Below, one piece after another: positions 25,972-36,780 of a DNA stretch of 64,000 nt. Numbering within the stretch: position 1 is the first letter of the stretch; each line of letters starts with the position of its first letter. Origin of the DNA: Copromyces sp. CBS 386.78 (Eukaryota; Ascomycota; Sordariomycetes; Sordariales; Sordariaceae); contig MU839224.1 in the NCBI GenBank assembly GCA_030685235.1, forward strand, positions 1-64,000, in the 5' to 3' direction. The notes under the pieces are model-generated. The model had not been told where the DNA came from. It did no database searches and saw only the letters and a list, made by a program, of their open reading frames with translations. The position numbers and the translations under genes are program-made.

Positions 25972-26750
25972 CTATTATTTTATTATAATTGTTGCATACT
26001 TACTTTCTATTTCTTCGCTACCCAAAAATTCGTTAAATAGCGATCGCTCCTACCCGCAAACTATAAATAAACTAGGTAGCCGTATATATAACCGTACTTA
26101 TAAAATTTATTTATAAAAATCCCCTTCCCTCCCTAATTTTTCCCTTTCTCCTTTTCTCTTCCCTTCTTTATTTACTATTTAATTATTAAAGTAAATATTA
26201 TTCCCTAATGCCTTCGACTATTTACGAATATTTATATATATAAATACTTCGCTTTATTTTTCCTAAATTTGAATTCTCCCCCTTTTTTAATAAATATTCT
26301 TCCTTTTCGCCGTATTTATTTTTGAAACACCATGCCCAAGCAAGGAGATGCGCGGCCCACGGCACTAAAGGTGTCACGGAAAATTCGCACCAAAGGTCGC
26401 GGTCCGTGGGCCCGCATCGACGCAGCGCAGCGTGGGGTTTCTGTTTACAGGCAGCGAATACGTAAACACGGACGACATGTTGATCCGTGCATTGTCCGTG
26501 CGCGCTATTCGCACAGTGTCTCGCATTCGATTGATTGGCTAGGAGAGTGGAGAGGCGAGACACTTTTCTACTTTAATAAAAAAAAGCCACGTTTAGGAAA
26601 TGCACTAAGACAAAAAGACTACCAAAAAGATCGCCTCGATCAGGCGGTCATTTTGATACCGGTTATACTTTTTTCCGATGCTTGGACGTTGAGAAAAATC
26701 GAAAAGAAGCGTTTTTCTTAGATTTTAGTTGAAAATGACTAAGTTTTTTT

Positions 26751-26819
26751 GCCGGCCGGTAAGGAATTACCCGCTAGCCGGCAACTCCCTACCGGCCGGC
26801 AACTCCCTACCGGCTGGCA
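26751..26819. repeat. GC-rich palindromic repeats (CCGGCCGG)
   Basis: Three repeats of a GCCGGC/ACTCCCTACCGG type unit in 70 bp, starting GCCGGCCGGTAAGG and ending CTACCGGCTGGC. The first and last parts are inverse to each other and could form a hairpin or cruciform. No gene or terminator role can be assigned. Confidence 0.6.
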
Positions 26820-26862
26820 AATATAAAAAAAAGAATTTTAAAAAAATTTAAAAAAATAATGA

Positions 26863-26866
26863 TAAA

Positions 26867-26897
<31 letters not shown>

Positions 26898-27152
26898 TAA
26901 AAATAAAAATAAAAATAAAAATAAAAATAAAAATAAAAATAAAAATAAAAATAAAAATAAAAATAAAAAGAAAAAGAAAGAGAAAGAGAAAAAGAAAAAG
27001 AAAAAGAAAAAGAAAAAGAAAAAGAAAAAGAAAGAGAAAGAGAAAAAGAAAAAGAAAAAGAAAAAGAAAAAGAAAAAGAAAAAGAAAAAGAAAAAGAAAA
27101 AGAAATGGAAAAAGAAAAGGAAAAAGAAAAGGAAAAACAAAAAGAAGAATTA

Positions 27153-27183
<31 letters not shown>

Positions 27184-27185
27184 TA
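26863..27185 (+). repeat. (AAAAAT)n / (AAAAAG)n microsatellite
   Basis: About 320 bp of 6-bp repeats: AAAAAT units, then AAAAAG units with scattered GAAAGAG variants, then AAAAAT again. It is entirely purine on the plus strand apart from the T's. The long poly-Phe frame on the opposite strand is a by-product. Confidence 0.95.
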
Positions 27186-27350
27186 ATTAAAATACCTATA
27201 TTAAAGTAAGGCGATACTCGACCTACAATAAATAGTATTATAATATTTAATCAAATAAAATTAATAAAAATTACCTAAAAATATAAGGTTTATATTTATA
27301 TTAAAGCTTATAGAAAATCTCCTAGCTTGGGCAAAATGGGTGTTTCACTG

Positions 27351-28255
27351 TCTTCCGTGGGCATAATCTGGCTCCGCCTAAGGAAATACTATTTTAATTT
27401 CCCCTACGCCCCTTCCCGTTTACTTTTATTAACTATAACCGTAGTAATAGGGCCGCTACTACTCCCGGCGTATTTAATACCCCTAAAAAAATTATTAAAA
27501 AACTTTATAATTTAGTAAATATCTTTTCTTTCCTCTTTTACCGCCGTAATTACTTGCTAATTACTTTTATTTCTTCGTAGGGTAAATATAAACCTTCTAT
27601 AGTCCTTTACGTCTCTTACCTCAATATTAGGCGCCCGTACATTATTAAGCCTAGTATTGCCTTATATTCTTTTTACTATAATAATAGTAAAAAATATAAT
27701 TATATATCTCCTTTAATTTAATAGTTCGCCGCTGCCTAAGAAGCGGCGGGGCTTAAATAGGAGGAGAATAAGGCGTTCGCTTATTTACGCCGGAGTTTAG
27801 TTATTTAGTATAATACCGCTAAATTATTAAAGGATTAAATTATAAATTAATAAATTATTCTATATTATATTAGAAATATCAATAAATAAAATTAATAATA
27901 ATTAAGTAAGAATATAATTATTTATTAAATTTGCCCGGTATTAAGGCTACCGCTACTTCTATAACCCCTATTTACGCTATTACCCCCGCCGTTATTTATA
28001 CGCTCCTCTCTAATTACTTTACTCCTTCCCGCCCTACTATTTGCCCGGCTGCTAACTTTACCGCTAATAATATAATTAAAATAATTACCCAATTACCCGT
28101 GTAAAGGACTATAAAAGGAGGATTTAAGAATTAAAGGCCGAAAATTATCGCCTTTAGAAGACTTTAAAATATTAATAATTTTAAAATTTAAAATAAAAGT
28201 TTTTAATAATTTATTTCACTTATTAACTTTATTTCGTTATTATTCCTAATATTAT
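27351..28255 (-). other. 3' region of the Gypsy element, no gene assigned
   Basis: RIP-degraded sequence between the chromodomain stop and the small insertion. Some minus-strand segments read open, for example near 27.4-27.8 kb, but no domain is recognisable. It is the remainder of the Gypsy 3' untranslated region or an unrecognised older insertion. Confidence 0.4.
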
Positions 28256-28520
28256 TACTTTATATATTCTATAATATAATAATTTACTAGCCCGTCGTTA
28301 ATATCCGCTAAGCTATATTTTACTTCGAAGCGGTCTAAAGCGGCTATATTAGCGAATTCTTCTAAAGGCTCTTATATTTACTAAATTTATTTTTCTTAAT
28401 TAATTAATAGTATTTTATAACCTTTAACTATTTCTATATAGAAGATTTTATTTATTATATATTCTTTTTTACTATTAATTATAATAGCCGGCGGTTAAGA
28501 ATTAATAGTAACTTACTTTA
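28256..28520 (-). pseudogene. Chromodomain of the Gypsy element
   Basis: The minus strand reads PPAIIINSKKEYIINKIFYI, then KGYKILLIN, then EPLEEFANIAALDRFE and a stop codon near 28,256. This follows the chromovirus pattern EYEVDEIL...YLVKWKGY...TWEPLE.L.NA...L..F, with the Trp codons converted to stops. In intact elements it steers integration to heterochromatin. Confidence 0.8.
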
Positions 28521-29083
28521 ATAGCAGGTTATCCTTAGCTCTTCTAAATAAATTAATATAAAATTTATCGAATACCTTTAAAGAAAAGTTGGAAAATTCT
28601 ATAATAAATAGGTTAAAAACCCGTAATATAGTATATTTCGTATAGACCTAATCGAATTTCTTCTTAGGGCGCGCTATAAAGAAGTTTTTAAAATTAAATT
28701 AAATTTAATTTTTTACTTTAAAAATTTTAATAAACTTTTTCTTATAATTAGCAAAACATTCTTACTTTTAAATAAATACGGTTATCGTCGTTTAATACAA
28801 ATCCGTAATTTATTATAGTATAAAAATAAAATCGCTTGCCCTCGCTTACAAATCTTTAAATTTTAATTCTATAAGGGATATTATTAAGGCTATTAATAAT
28901 TGCAGGTAATAATTATAAGTAGCGAAAAAGGGAGATATTTTAATTATTATATTAATACGGCTATTAATTATTAATTAGGCGGCTAAATATTAATAATTCT
29001 AATTATTTTGAACGTAGTTAATAAAAATTCTTCAAAATATTTAGACTTCCTAATTTATCCTTTCGGAACCGCCGTTTATTTAA

Positions 29084-29496
29084 GAGAAAGTCTTTTCGGA
29101 CCGTAGCAAATGTCTTTTCGCACCGTAATTAAAAAAGGCTTTTAGAGGTAACTCACCCAAATTAAGGCCGTAGCATATAAAAAGTACATTGGAATTTTTC
29201 TTTATTTTTCCTGTATAATATAATGTGTTGGGCGTACTTAGGCGCCCTCTATAGCCCTTAGTATACAATAAAAGAAGAAAAAACTATTTATTTACTTTAA
29301 ATTTAGAATATTTCTATTGAGTCTTTCCTTTAGATAAATATATTTATAGCAATCACACAATAAAATAGAGTAGAAAATTACAAAAATTTTGATATCATTT
29401 TTATCCTGACAACTTCTTATTTGGCAAAGTTATACTTGGTGGTATTTTTGATAACGGTGCGAAAAGACATTTGCTATGGTCCGAAAAGACATTCTC
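29084..29496. mobile_element. 413-bp MULE-type miniature element (MITE)
   Basis: Perfectly bounded by an 8-bp target duplication, TTATTTAA, at 29,076-29,083 and 29,497-29,504. The ends are GAGAAAGTCTTTTCGGACCG and, inverted, GAGAATGTCTTTTCGGACCA. The motif TGTCTTTTCGCACCG is repeated about 20 bp inside each end. There is no coding capacity. It sits in the Gypsy integrase, between the second catalytic segment and the following STAYHPQTDG region. It shares end structure with the elements at 1, 31,575, 32,855 and 40,666. Confidence 0.9.
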
Positions 29497-29504
29497 TTAT
29501 TTAA

Positions 29505-30235
29505 AGGTAAAAAGTAGTATTTAATAGTTATTTAATCTTTAAAAAATTGTAGAAACGCTTTTAAAAATAATTAGTCTAGTTCGTACCTCTATTATTAACG
29601 ATCGAATATAGTCAATTATAATATTTTATAAAATAATAGAGAAACATTTTTATAATTACTTCTACTTTTATAAATAAAACCAATTTAAAAATTATTATTT
29701 TATTAAATTTATTTTTAATAACGAGAAAGCTAATATAGCTTCTTATAGAAGGGAAATCGGTAATAAAATTTATTTAAATTTTTCTAAAGAATTAATTAAA
29801 AATAGAAAGTAGTTTTAATAATCCTTTCTTCTAATTTCTCTAATATTTTACCTTACTACAAGTATCGTAATTAATTAAGAATCGACGGATATATATACTT
29901 ATTAGCAATTAGTAGAAATTTCTATTTATAGCATAAATAGTACTTTCTCTCCTAAAGTAATTAAGGGCCTTCGAATTATAAATTTTTTAAATAATACGAA
30001 TATAAAGAATATTCTTCTTAGAATTTTTTAAAAATATATGAAAAACCGCCGCCTCTATAATTATAGAAGCGCTAGGGACCTAAATACACCCCTTATAATA
30101 GAATTAACCTAACCTATTAATTATATATTCGTTAAATTATACTTTTAAATTTTATATAAATATTAGTAGGGTCCTATTTTTATTAATAACCGCTTAGCGA
30201 AGTATTTAATAAACTTCGTCCTTTTAAGAGAATTT
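29505..30235 (-). pseudogene. Gypsy integrase, interrupted by a MITE
   Basis: The minus strand reads LYIRII-stop-KIYNSKALNYFRRESTIY, then RFLINYDTCSKVKY, which is the HHCC zinc-binding segment with Cys/His partly changed. It continues with FITDFPS and FLVIKNKFNKIIIFK (first catalytic Asp strand), and then IVNNRGTN (second Asp, now Asn). The frame stops at the 8-bp duplication of the MITE at 29,504, close to where the TAYHPQTDG segment should start. This is a DDE integrase of the Ty3 class. Confidence 0.85.
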
Positions 30236-31566
30236 ATTATAAAATTACTATAAATCCGGATTTTTAAATACTTTTACGCTCCCCCCTATAATAATAGTAA
30301 ATACTGTACAAATATAATTTTTAAAGGTAACTTTAAAGATAAACTATATATCCTTCGCTTTAATATTTACGCTATTAGGTTAGTCCTAATCCCGACGAAA
30401 TAAAGCGTTTAGAATTATAACGAACTTACCAGGGCGATAGAGGATTTCGAAATTAAAACGGGAGAAAAATTCGGCCTAGTATATTTAATATTTAGATAGC
30501 TAACGCCTTTTTATAAAATATTTAAAATTATAATAGTCCGTTATTATTATAAATTTTTCGTAATTACAAAATTTAACCAATTATTCTTCTATATATTTAA
30601 TAATAATTAATATTTTTTTATTATAAATAGGGTAATTATATTCGGCAAAAAACAACTTTTACAAATAGTAAGCAACGGCGGTTTTCTAGCCGTTTCTCCC
30701 TTAAATAAATATATTATTAAAATTATAATTATTGTAATCTATTTCGAAAAAAATAAGGAAATCTAAATCCTATTAAATAAAGATAGGAATTTTTGTAAAT
30801 AATTACTTTAATTTCCTAAAAACTTTATCGTACTCTTTAATCTATTCGAAAAGGACCCCTTTATTTATAAGCGCAATTAGTAATCCTATTACTACGGAGA
30901 ATATTTTAATAAATATTTAATAATAATTAATAAACCTTGAAATTTTTTTCCCCCTTTTTAAAATATAGATACTTCCTATTCGACGATCGCTCTAATTTTT
31001 TCTCAGTCCGCCTAAATACTAACGCTTATAATTATAATAAAACAAAAGTATTTAACGTTTTTAATGGCGAATTCGCACTTTTTAAAATCGAAATATAAAT
31101 TTACAATTACTATACACTTAACGACCTTACGTATTTTAACTATATAATCGGCCTTCGAATTAGACGAAAAGATTAATATATTATTTATATAAATAAAAGC
31201 AAATTCGTCGAAATAATTACTTAGAATATTATTAATATGCCGTTAAAACGTTATAAATATATTATATAGTTTAAACAATATTACTATCTATTCGAATAAC
31301 TTATAGCGGTATTAAAACACTATTTTACCTTCTTCGCCTTCTATTATACAAATTTTATAAAAAACTTATATTATATTTATTTTAATAAATTACTTCGCTT
31401 TAATAATAATTTTAAAAATTTTCTTAATAAATAGTAGGGGGTAATAATCCGCTTTAATAATAACGTTAAAAATTCTATAATTATAATAGAAATATAAACT
31501 ACTACTAAACTTCTTAATAAAGAATATTAGTACAGCCGTAAGGGAATTACTAATATAAATAAACCC
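30236..31566 (-). pseudogene. Gypsy reverse transcriptase (main part) and RNase H
   Basis: Reading leftward from the MULE target site: NKGFIYISNSLTAVLIFF, NVIIKADYYPLLFIK, then FAFIYINNILIFSS (about 31,160-31,205), where YIDD became YINN. Next are KKCEFAIKNVKYF and IRAIVE. RNase H follows with HNKEMLAI-like sequence, ITDYYNFKYFIKRR (near 30,510-30,560) and FEILYRPGKFVII. Gly-to-Ser, Asp-to-Asn and His-to-Tyr changes agree with RIP. The N-terminal end of the polymerase continues at 35,802 on the other side of the MULE. Confidence 0.9.
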
Positions 31567-31639
31567 TTTATTTAGAAAAACTCTATTCGCACGGGGATAA
31601 AACTCTATTCGCACGGGGATCCACTTTTTTCCTCACACA

Positions 31640-31910
31640 TATCCCTAACTCTCGCGCGGCCACAGATATCACATATATTCTTTCGAAAATTTCGCCCAAA
31701 AATCTGGGTATTACCATTCTTTCACGCGTAATATCAAACCGCAGTGCCTAGACCAAATATATACCTAGATCTACACCTAGATTGGCTACTTTACAACGCA
31801 CTTTACAGCGCACTTAGCAATACGGTCGCACATTACACAATCGTACATCGCTCAATTGAGCAATTAATCAATTGTATTCAATCTATATTAATCTATACAA
31901 TAATAATTTA
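31640..31910 (+). repeat. MULE left subterminal region shared with the nested element
   Basis: This segment is homologous to the reverse complement of about 33,290-33,500. Both hold TATTCTTTCGAAAATTTCGC, a TTTACAGCGCACTT motif doubled in tandem, ACGGTCGCACAT and GCTCAATTGAGC. Here it is RIP-mutated; the nested copy is clean. It is probably a transposase binding or promoter region common to the family. Confidence 0.75.
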
Positions 31911-32854
31911 TTTAATATTTATCGTATAATCGAATACTCTAGACCGCTAGCGAAAACTCTAGAATCTCCCTCCCTTATTAGCCTTATATATTAGCGATCC
32001 GTATACTACGCCGTTAAGTACTAGCTAGGGTACTAGCTAGCGTACCTCCCCTACCCCGTATAAATATGCCTCCTCTACCCCGTATAAATCTGCCTCCTCT
32101 CTCCTCTCCTCCTCTTCTACCTCTCTATATACTACTATGAAAGTAGCTTCGTCTAGCCTATATAGCGGCTAGGCGGTCGGCTTTATCCTCTTCATCTAAG
32201 TTAACGCCCTCCTAACTAAATATATTACGCTAGATAGAGGGGGCAATTCGTATTGAAATTATAAGGTTCTAATTTACCTTAGGCTATCGGCCCCGGTTGG
32301 GCTACAAACGAAGCCTTCCTCGAAGTCGTAATAGTTAAGCTAGCGTAATTGAAGGAAAGGGGGTTTGAATACTAATTAGTGTAATTAATCGGGGAGTATA
32401 AAAGTCGTTGGCGAAAGGTATTAAATTACGAAGGTAATTATATAAATATTCTATATAGTTAAAATCGTAATATTTAACATATTTATCTTCGTTTTCAAAA
32501 CCTTTCGTAAACTACTAATAAGAGTAAAAATCTAATTTTATAAATTTTAATAAAGGCGGTCGGGTAATAAAGCTAGGGTATAAAATATACGAATATAGTA
32601 AATTAAATTACTTAATAAATTTACCAGTATATAATTTAAGGAGATCGGGGTTTAGATTTCTAACCATCGGTACAATACTAAAAATAATATAATACTATTT
32701 AATAATTAATTCGAACGCCCTCTAATTGACCTAGTACGGGGTATCTCCTAATTAGGGTACGTTAAAATACTCCTATTGTATAAATCTCGTCTCTTTTTCA
32801 TTATATTTATCAATTCGGCGTTTTATAGCGTTAAGGAGGCTGAAATTTTATATA

Positions 32855-33555
32855 GAGGATATCTATTCGTACTGTTGACATCGTCTTCTGAGACTGTACC
32901 CCACTTTTTTCCCTATACATATCCCCAACCCTGGCGCCCCCGCACCGGTCCCACTCGTACCGCGACCGCCAAGCTCCCAGATTTCAACCTATTACAACGC
33001 TAATAGCCGTAACAATCGCTGACAGCCGTAGCCGTCCAGTGACAATCGCTGACAGCCGTAACAGCTGTGACAATCGCTGACAGCCGTGGCCGTGACAATC
33101 GCTGACAGCCGTGACAGCTGTGACAATCGCTGACAGTTGTGGCCGTGACAATCGCTGACAGCCGTGGCCGTCCAGTGACAATCGCTAACAGCCGTGACAG
33201 CTGTGACAATCGCTGACAGCCGTGGCCGTGACAATCGCTGACAGCCGTGACAGCTGTGACAATCGCTGACAGCCGTGACAATCGCTGATAGCCGCTCAAT
33301 TGAGCGACGAGCGATGTGCAACCGTGTGATGTGCGACCGTGCCGCTAAGTGCGCTGTAAAGTGCGCTGTAAATCTGTACATTTGGGTACGAGTCTGGTGC
33401 CGTGCACAGCCGTCTGATGTTAGGTCACGAAAGAATGTAATGACTGGATTTTGCGGGGAATCTTAGCGAAATTTTCGAAAGAATACTTCTGGTGGTCGGG
33501 GGTGAGTGGGGTACAGTCTCAGAAGACGATGTCAACAGTACGAATAGACATCCTC
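32855..33555. mobile_element. Young non-autonomous MULE-family element inside the MULE
   Basis: A 701-bp element with 51-bp near-perfect inverted repeats starting GAGGATATCTATTCGTACTG and containing GACATCGTCTTCTGAGACTG. It is flanked by the 8-bp duplication TTTATATA (32,847-32,854 and 33,556-33,563). Unlike all surrounding DNA it keeps normal composition and many CpA/TpG sites. Its subterminal sequences match those of the host MULE, so it looks like an internally rearranged relative. The centre is a minisatellite; no transposase is present. It is the innermost and probably latest insertion of the cluster. Confidence 0.9.
33001..33295 (+). repeat. GC-rich minisatellite in the nested element
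   Basis: About a dozen tandem units built from TGACAATCGCTGACAGCCG plus short variable spacers (TGGCCG, TGACAGC, or TAGCCGTCCAG). Higher-order repeats of about 60 bp are visible. All three minus-strand frames are open here only because of the repeat, giving VSDCHGHGCQRLS-type peptides; I do not treat these as genes. Confidence 0.95.
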
Positions 33556-33599
33556 TTTATATAACGGCTCTAATAATTAGACTATTACTTATATATAAT

Positions 33600-35402
33600 A
33601 CAATAATTAGTATACTATATAATGTAAGGGAGGCAATATAATTAAGTATAGTAGGTTAAGCTAGGAATTAGGGTAGGATTATTACCGCTAATAATAAAAC
33701 TCTTTAAATTTCGATTAGTTAATTCTACTAATAATATAATTCGATAGCCAAAATTATAGTTTTCGTTAATATAATAAGTAGCCTATTCCTCTTTAACCAC
33801 TATATACGTATCTTTTAAATATATGATAATTACAGTTTGCTACCCAAAAAAGCTTTCGAACTTCTCCTAAATAATATTAAAAATTTTAATAGTATAAGTA
33901 TAATATACGTATTTCTAAAGATTATAAAGTCTATTACGCGAATATTCTACGGTATTTAATAGAATTCCTAATTAAACTATACTATTTATTAACTAATTTA
34001 TACGGGTAATAATATTATAATCCTCGTCGTCAAATTCGTTTAGAATAGTAGTATTATTAGGTAACGCTAACTAAAATCGTACTTATATTAATACTAATAT
34101 CTCTTATTAAGTTTGCGCAATAATTACAGCGGAATAAATATAACTAACCTAAGTAGCGACCTTTTTATCCTATTTATACTTAATATTCAATACTATATTC
34201 TTATTAATATAAAAAATATATAACTAAGAGCGCGCTTTTAAATAAATTCGCTTAATAGCTACCCTCATTACTAAATTATAATCCGTAATAATAATTATTA
34301 ATTTCTTAATATTAATAGCTTCACAACGTTTATCGACTTACTCTATTAATTAATTAAATCCCTTCTATCTCTCGTTATTAATAAAACTAAAACCACAATT
34401 AAAAGTATACCCAATACTAATTATACCAATAATCTAAAAGAAAGTAAAACCCTTATTATTAGTTTTATACGTATTATTATACAATTGAACAGTAGAATAC
34501 TAGCGCTAAAAATCTTTATACTAAAGATCACTCTAGAAGAAGGTAGTCGATTTACTCTCTTAAAAAGTATCTACCTAATTAACCTTAAAGTAGACCTCCT
34601 TTTCAACGAATAACTTTATAATAAATTAAAAAGGGTTATAACCCATATTAAATTACTTTTTAAAAGTATACCGAAAATTCTCTAACTATCTAATTATAAA
34701 ATAGAAATCTAGAAATTAATTACATAATTACTTAATAATTTTACAGTTCTTAATAGTAGGGCGGTTAAAGTATTATACAACAAAGGTTTTATATTCAACC
34801 TTAAAAACCCTATAAATTTATAACGTTTTAGCAGAAGAATAAGTATAAATATTATAACCGTCCTTAATCTCGAAGGTCTATCGTCTTAAGTTCGTCTTAA
34901 GCACTTTAACAACCCCTTTCTAAAGGCATCCCCGCTTAACTATAAATATTAAACGACTACGAGCAACTAAAGGACGGATCTCGCCAGCTGAATACGCGAA
35001 ATCCACCCTTATATAACTAAAATCTTTAACTAGATCGCTAGAATATATTTTGACCGGTTAATAACCTATCTCTCTACCCTAGTTTCTAACCGCCTTAATA
35101 AGCTTATCGAAAATATTATACATAGTAGTAAAAACAGAGTATCGCTCGTCGTATATACTATTACCATTTAGATCGCTATTATCTCTATTATCTAGCTAAA
35201 CAGAAGTAAGCTCGGTTAGGGGGGTAAAATCGATCTCTATAAGCTAGGCAGGGGTAAGATTAATCTCTATAGGCTAAGTAAAGGTAGGCTTAACTAAATA
35301 AATTAGGGTATCGTTAGCGAGGAGGGCGGGGTCGATAAAATCGTCGGGAATATTCGCGCTACAATCGTACATAGCCGTCGGCTGAGTCATTACATTGGCC
35401 AT
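33600..35402 (-). pseudogene. MULE transposase, RIP-inactivated
   Basis: The frame begins with an ATG at 35,402 (MANVMTQPTAMYDC), is followed by an acidic stretch, and then reads SRLIFIVKRGCL, KGVVKVLKTNLRR and TFEIKDGYNIYT. This is the cysteine/histidine FAR1-like DNA-binding segment usual in fungal MULEs. At about 34.1-34.5 kb it reads YKTNNKGFTFF, IIGITSIGYTFNCGFSF and then ITDYDLAMRVAIKRIY, which is the MULE DDE core: a YKTN block, a G.TS.G.TF strand, and the TDRDLA block with the second Asp. Numerous stops replace Gln/Trp. The enzyme would cut at the inverted repeats and create the 8-bp duplications. Confidence 0.85.
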
Positions 35403-35801
35403 CTACGTTACAATTAATTAAAGAAATATATAGAAAAAATAACGGATCATTTCTTATTTTTAACAAATACCAGCGCTTTATTTACTTAATAATATTTCGT
35501 AATATACAATATAGTAAATTAATTTCGTAAATGGGGGTAATAATATAAGAGCTTTGGTAAAGGAAGCGATACAATACAACGATGCAAATCGCTAAATATA
35601 ACGATAGATTACGAAATTTAGGCTGTACAGGGGTTACAATATATAATAAGCTATAATTTAGGGATTTGGCGGTTGCGGTACGAGCGAGACTAGTGCTAAC
35701 GGGGAGGGGGGCGGCAGGGTTAGGGATATATGTAAAGAAAAAAGTAGATCCCCGTGCGAATAGAGTTTTATCCCCGTGCGAATAGAGTTTCTCTTTATTT
35801 A

Positions 35802-36780
35802 TAAGGTTTCTAATTGTCTTCTTTAATATTAAAAATTCTTTTCAAAATATATTATAAAAATAACCTATGGGTAACAGGAGTTTTTAACCGGTTTCGTCCT
35901 TTTTAATTTCGATCTTATAATCGATATTTAAATAATAAAAGTTAAATTTATCGGCTTTTAACTATTTCTAAACAAATAAAAAATTATAAAATTCTACGGG
36001 GATATATTTTTATAACTCTTCTTCTAATAAGTTAACTTTCGGTTTAAGAGCCTTCTTAATATTTTATAGACTAATTAAAAATATTATTAATTCTATAATT
36101 CTCCGACTATTCCGCTTTCGGATCCGATTTACTATAGCTATAAATATAATTACTATATAGTAAACGGCCTCTCTAATTTCTCTTTCCCTAAAGGATAACC
36201 CCTTTAGAGAATACTTTAAATATAATATTTAATAATTAATTGCTCCGTATTAAAATTTATATTTATAAGGGATAGAATAGGCTTTTATTATTATTAATTA
36301 TAATTTTCCTAAAATAATTAGGAATTCTAATTATAGGACTATATAAACGTAAATTACAAAATTATAACCATATATATTTACTTTAAAATATATTATTTCC
36401 TTAATTTTAACTCCTTTTATTTCGGCGGATATTCCTTTAACTACTCTTTTAACTATAGGGATTATAAGAATTTTTAATTATTCAACAACCTTCTTATTAA
36501 TTATAATATAATATTAATAACTTTTATTAATAAAGATATAAAATCGATTTTTATTATTAATACCTATAAGTATTTTTATAATATTTATTTTTATAGGATT
36601 CGGGAAATTCTCTTTTTCCGGCTTTTTACTTAGTATTTTAAAACGTTCTATTATTCAATTTTGTAAGGGAATTATTCTTTTTCCAATTTATTAGTAATAA
36701 AATAATCGTCGTTACTACTATTTTTTAATATTAGCTCTACCTTAGGCCTAATTTTAATAGCTCTAACGCTAATAATAGTA
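35802..36780 (-). pseudogene. Gypsy protease region and N-terminal reverse transcriptase
   Basis: Just right of the MULE the minus strand reads GYFYNIF-stop-KEFLILKKTIRNLINK. This matches the P.GPLYNMS..EL..LR..L...L.KGFI segment at the start of Gypsy polymerases and is continued at 31,566. Further right, up to gag, is heavily mutated sequence that must contain the aspartic protease; I could not place its catalytic DSG. Confidence 0.7.

Larger units (their letters stand above)
26320..27350. mobile_element. Small DNA transposon-like insertion, pogo/Tc1-like ends
   Basis: The ends are inverted repeats of about 30 bp. The left reads GAAACACCATGCCCAAGCAA followed by GGAGAT. The right, in reverse complement, reads GAAACACCCATTTTGCCCAA followed by GCTAGGAGAT, with a 4-bp indel between the two. 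The right terminus CAGTGAAACACCC resembles fungal pogo-type termini, but no clear TA duplication is visible. The left half (26,320-26,820) has normal composition and intact CpA sites, so it postdates or escaped RIP. The interior holds a palindrome cluster and a long microsatellite, and no credible transposase. It lies in the 3' untranslated part of the Gypsy element. Confidence 0.5.
31575..35793 (-). mobile_element. Complete Mutator-like DNA transposon (MULE)
   Basis: A 4.2-kb element bounded by the 8-bp duplication TTTATTTA (31,567-31,574 and 35,794-35,801). The terminal inverted repeats are about 85 bp. Each begins GAGAAACTCTATTCGCACGG (left end with one G-to-A) and carries a second CTCTATTCGCACGGGGAT copy 22 bp inside. 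A CCACTTTTTT tract and a CATATCCCTAAC block follow. The transposase is on the minus strand and RIP-inactivated. The element splits the Gypsy reverse transcriptase after codons for RNLINKGFI, and it hosts a younger related element at 32,855-33,555. Confidence 0.92.

Noticed and set aside
26222..26721. Overlapping frames of 113 and 129 codons on both strands in the clean half of the small insertion
   Set aside because: Neither has a recognisable domain, they overlap each other, and each includes or abuts the terminal repeat.
26838..27140. A 100-residue poly-Phe/Leu frame
   Set aside because: It is the opposite strand of the (AAAAAT/G)n microsatellite.
33001..33295. Possible CRISPR array
   Set aside because: Units are contiguous with variable fragments of the same repeat, not unique spacers, and the context is a fungal transposon.
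32984..33381. Three overlapping open frames of 65-129 codons on the minus strand
   Set aside because: They are translations of the 23-bp-type minisatellite in all three phases and have no non-repeat domain.
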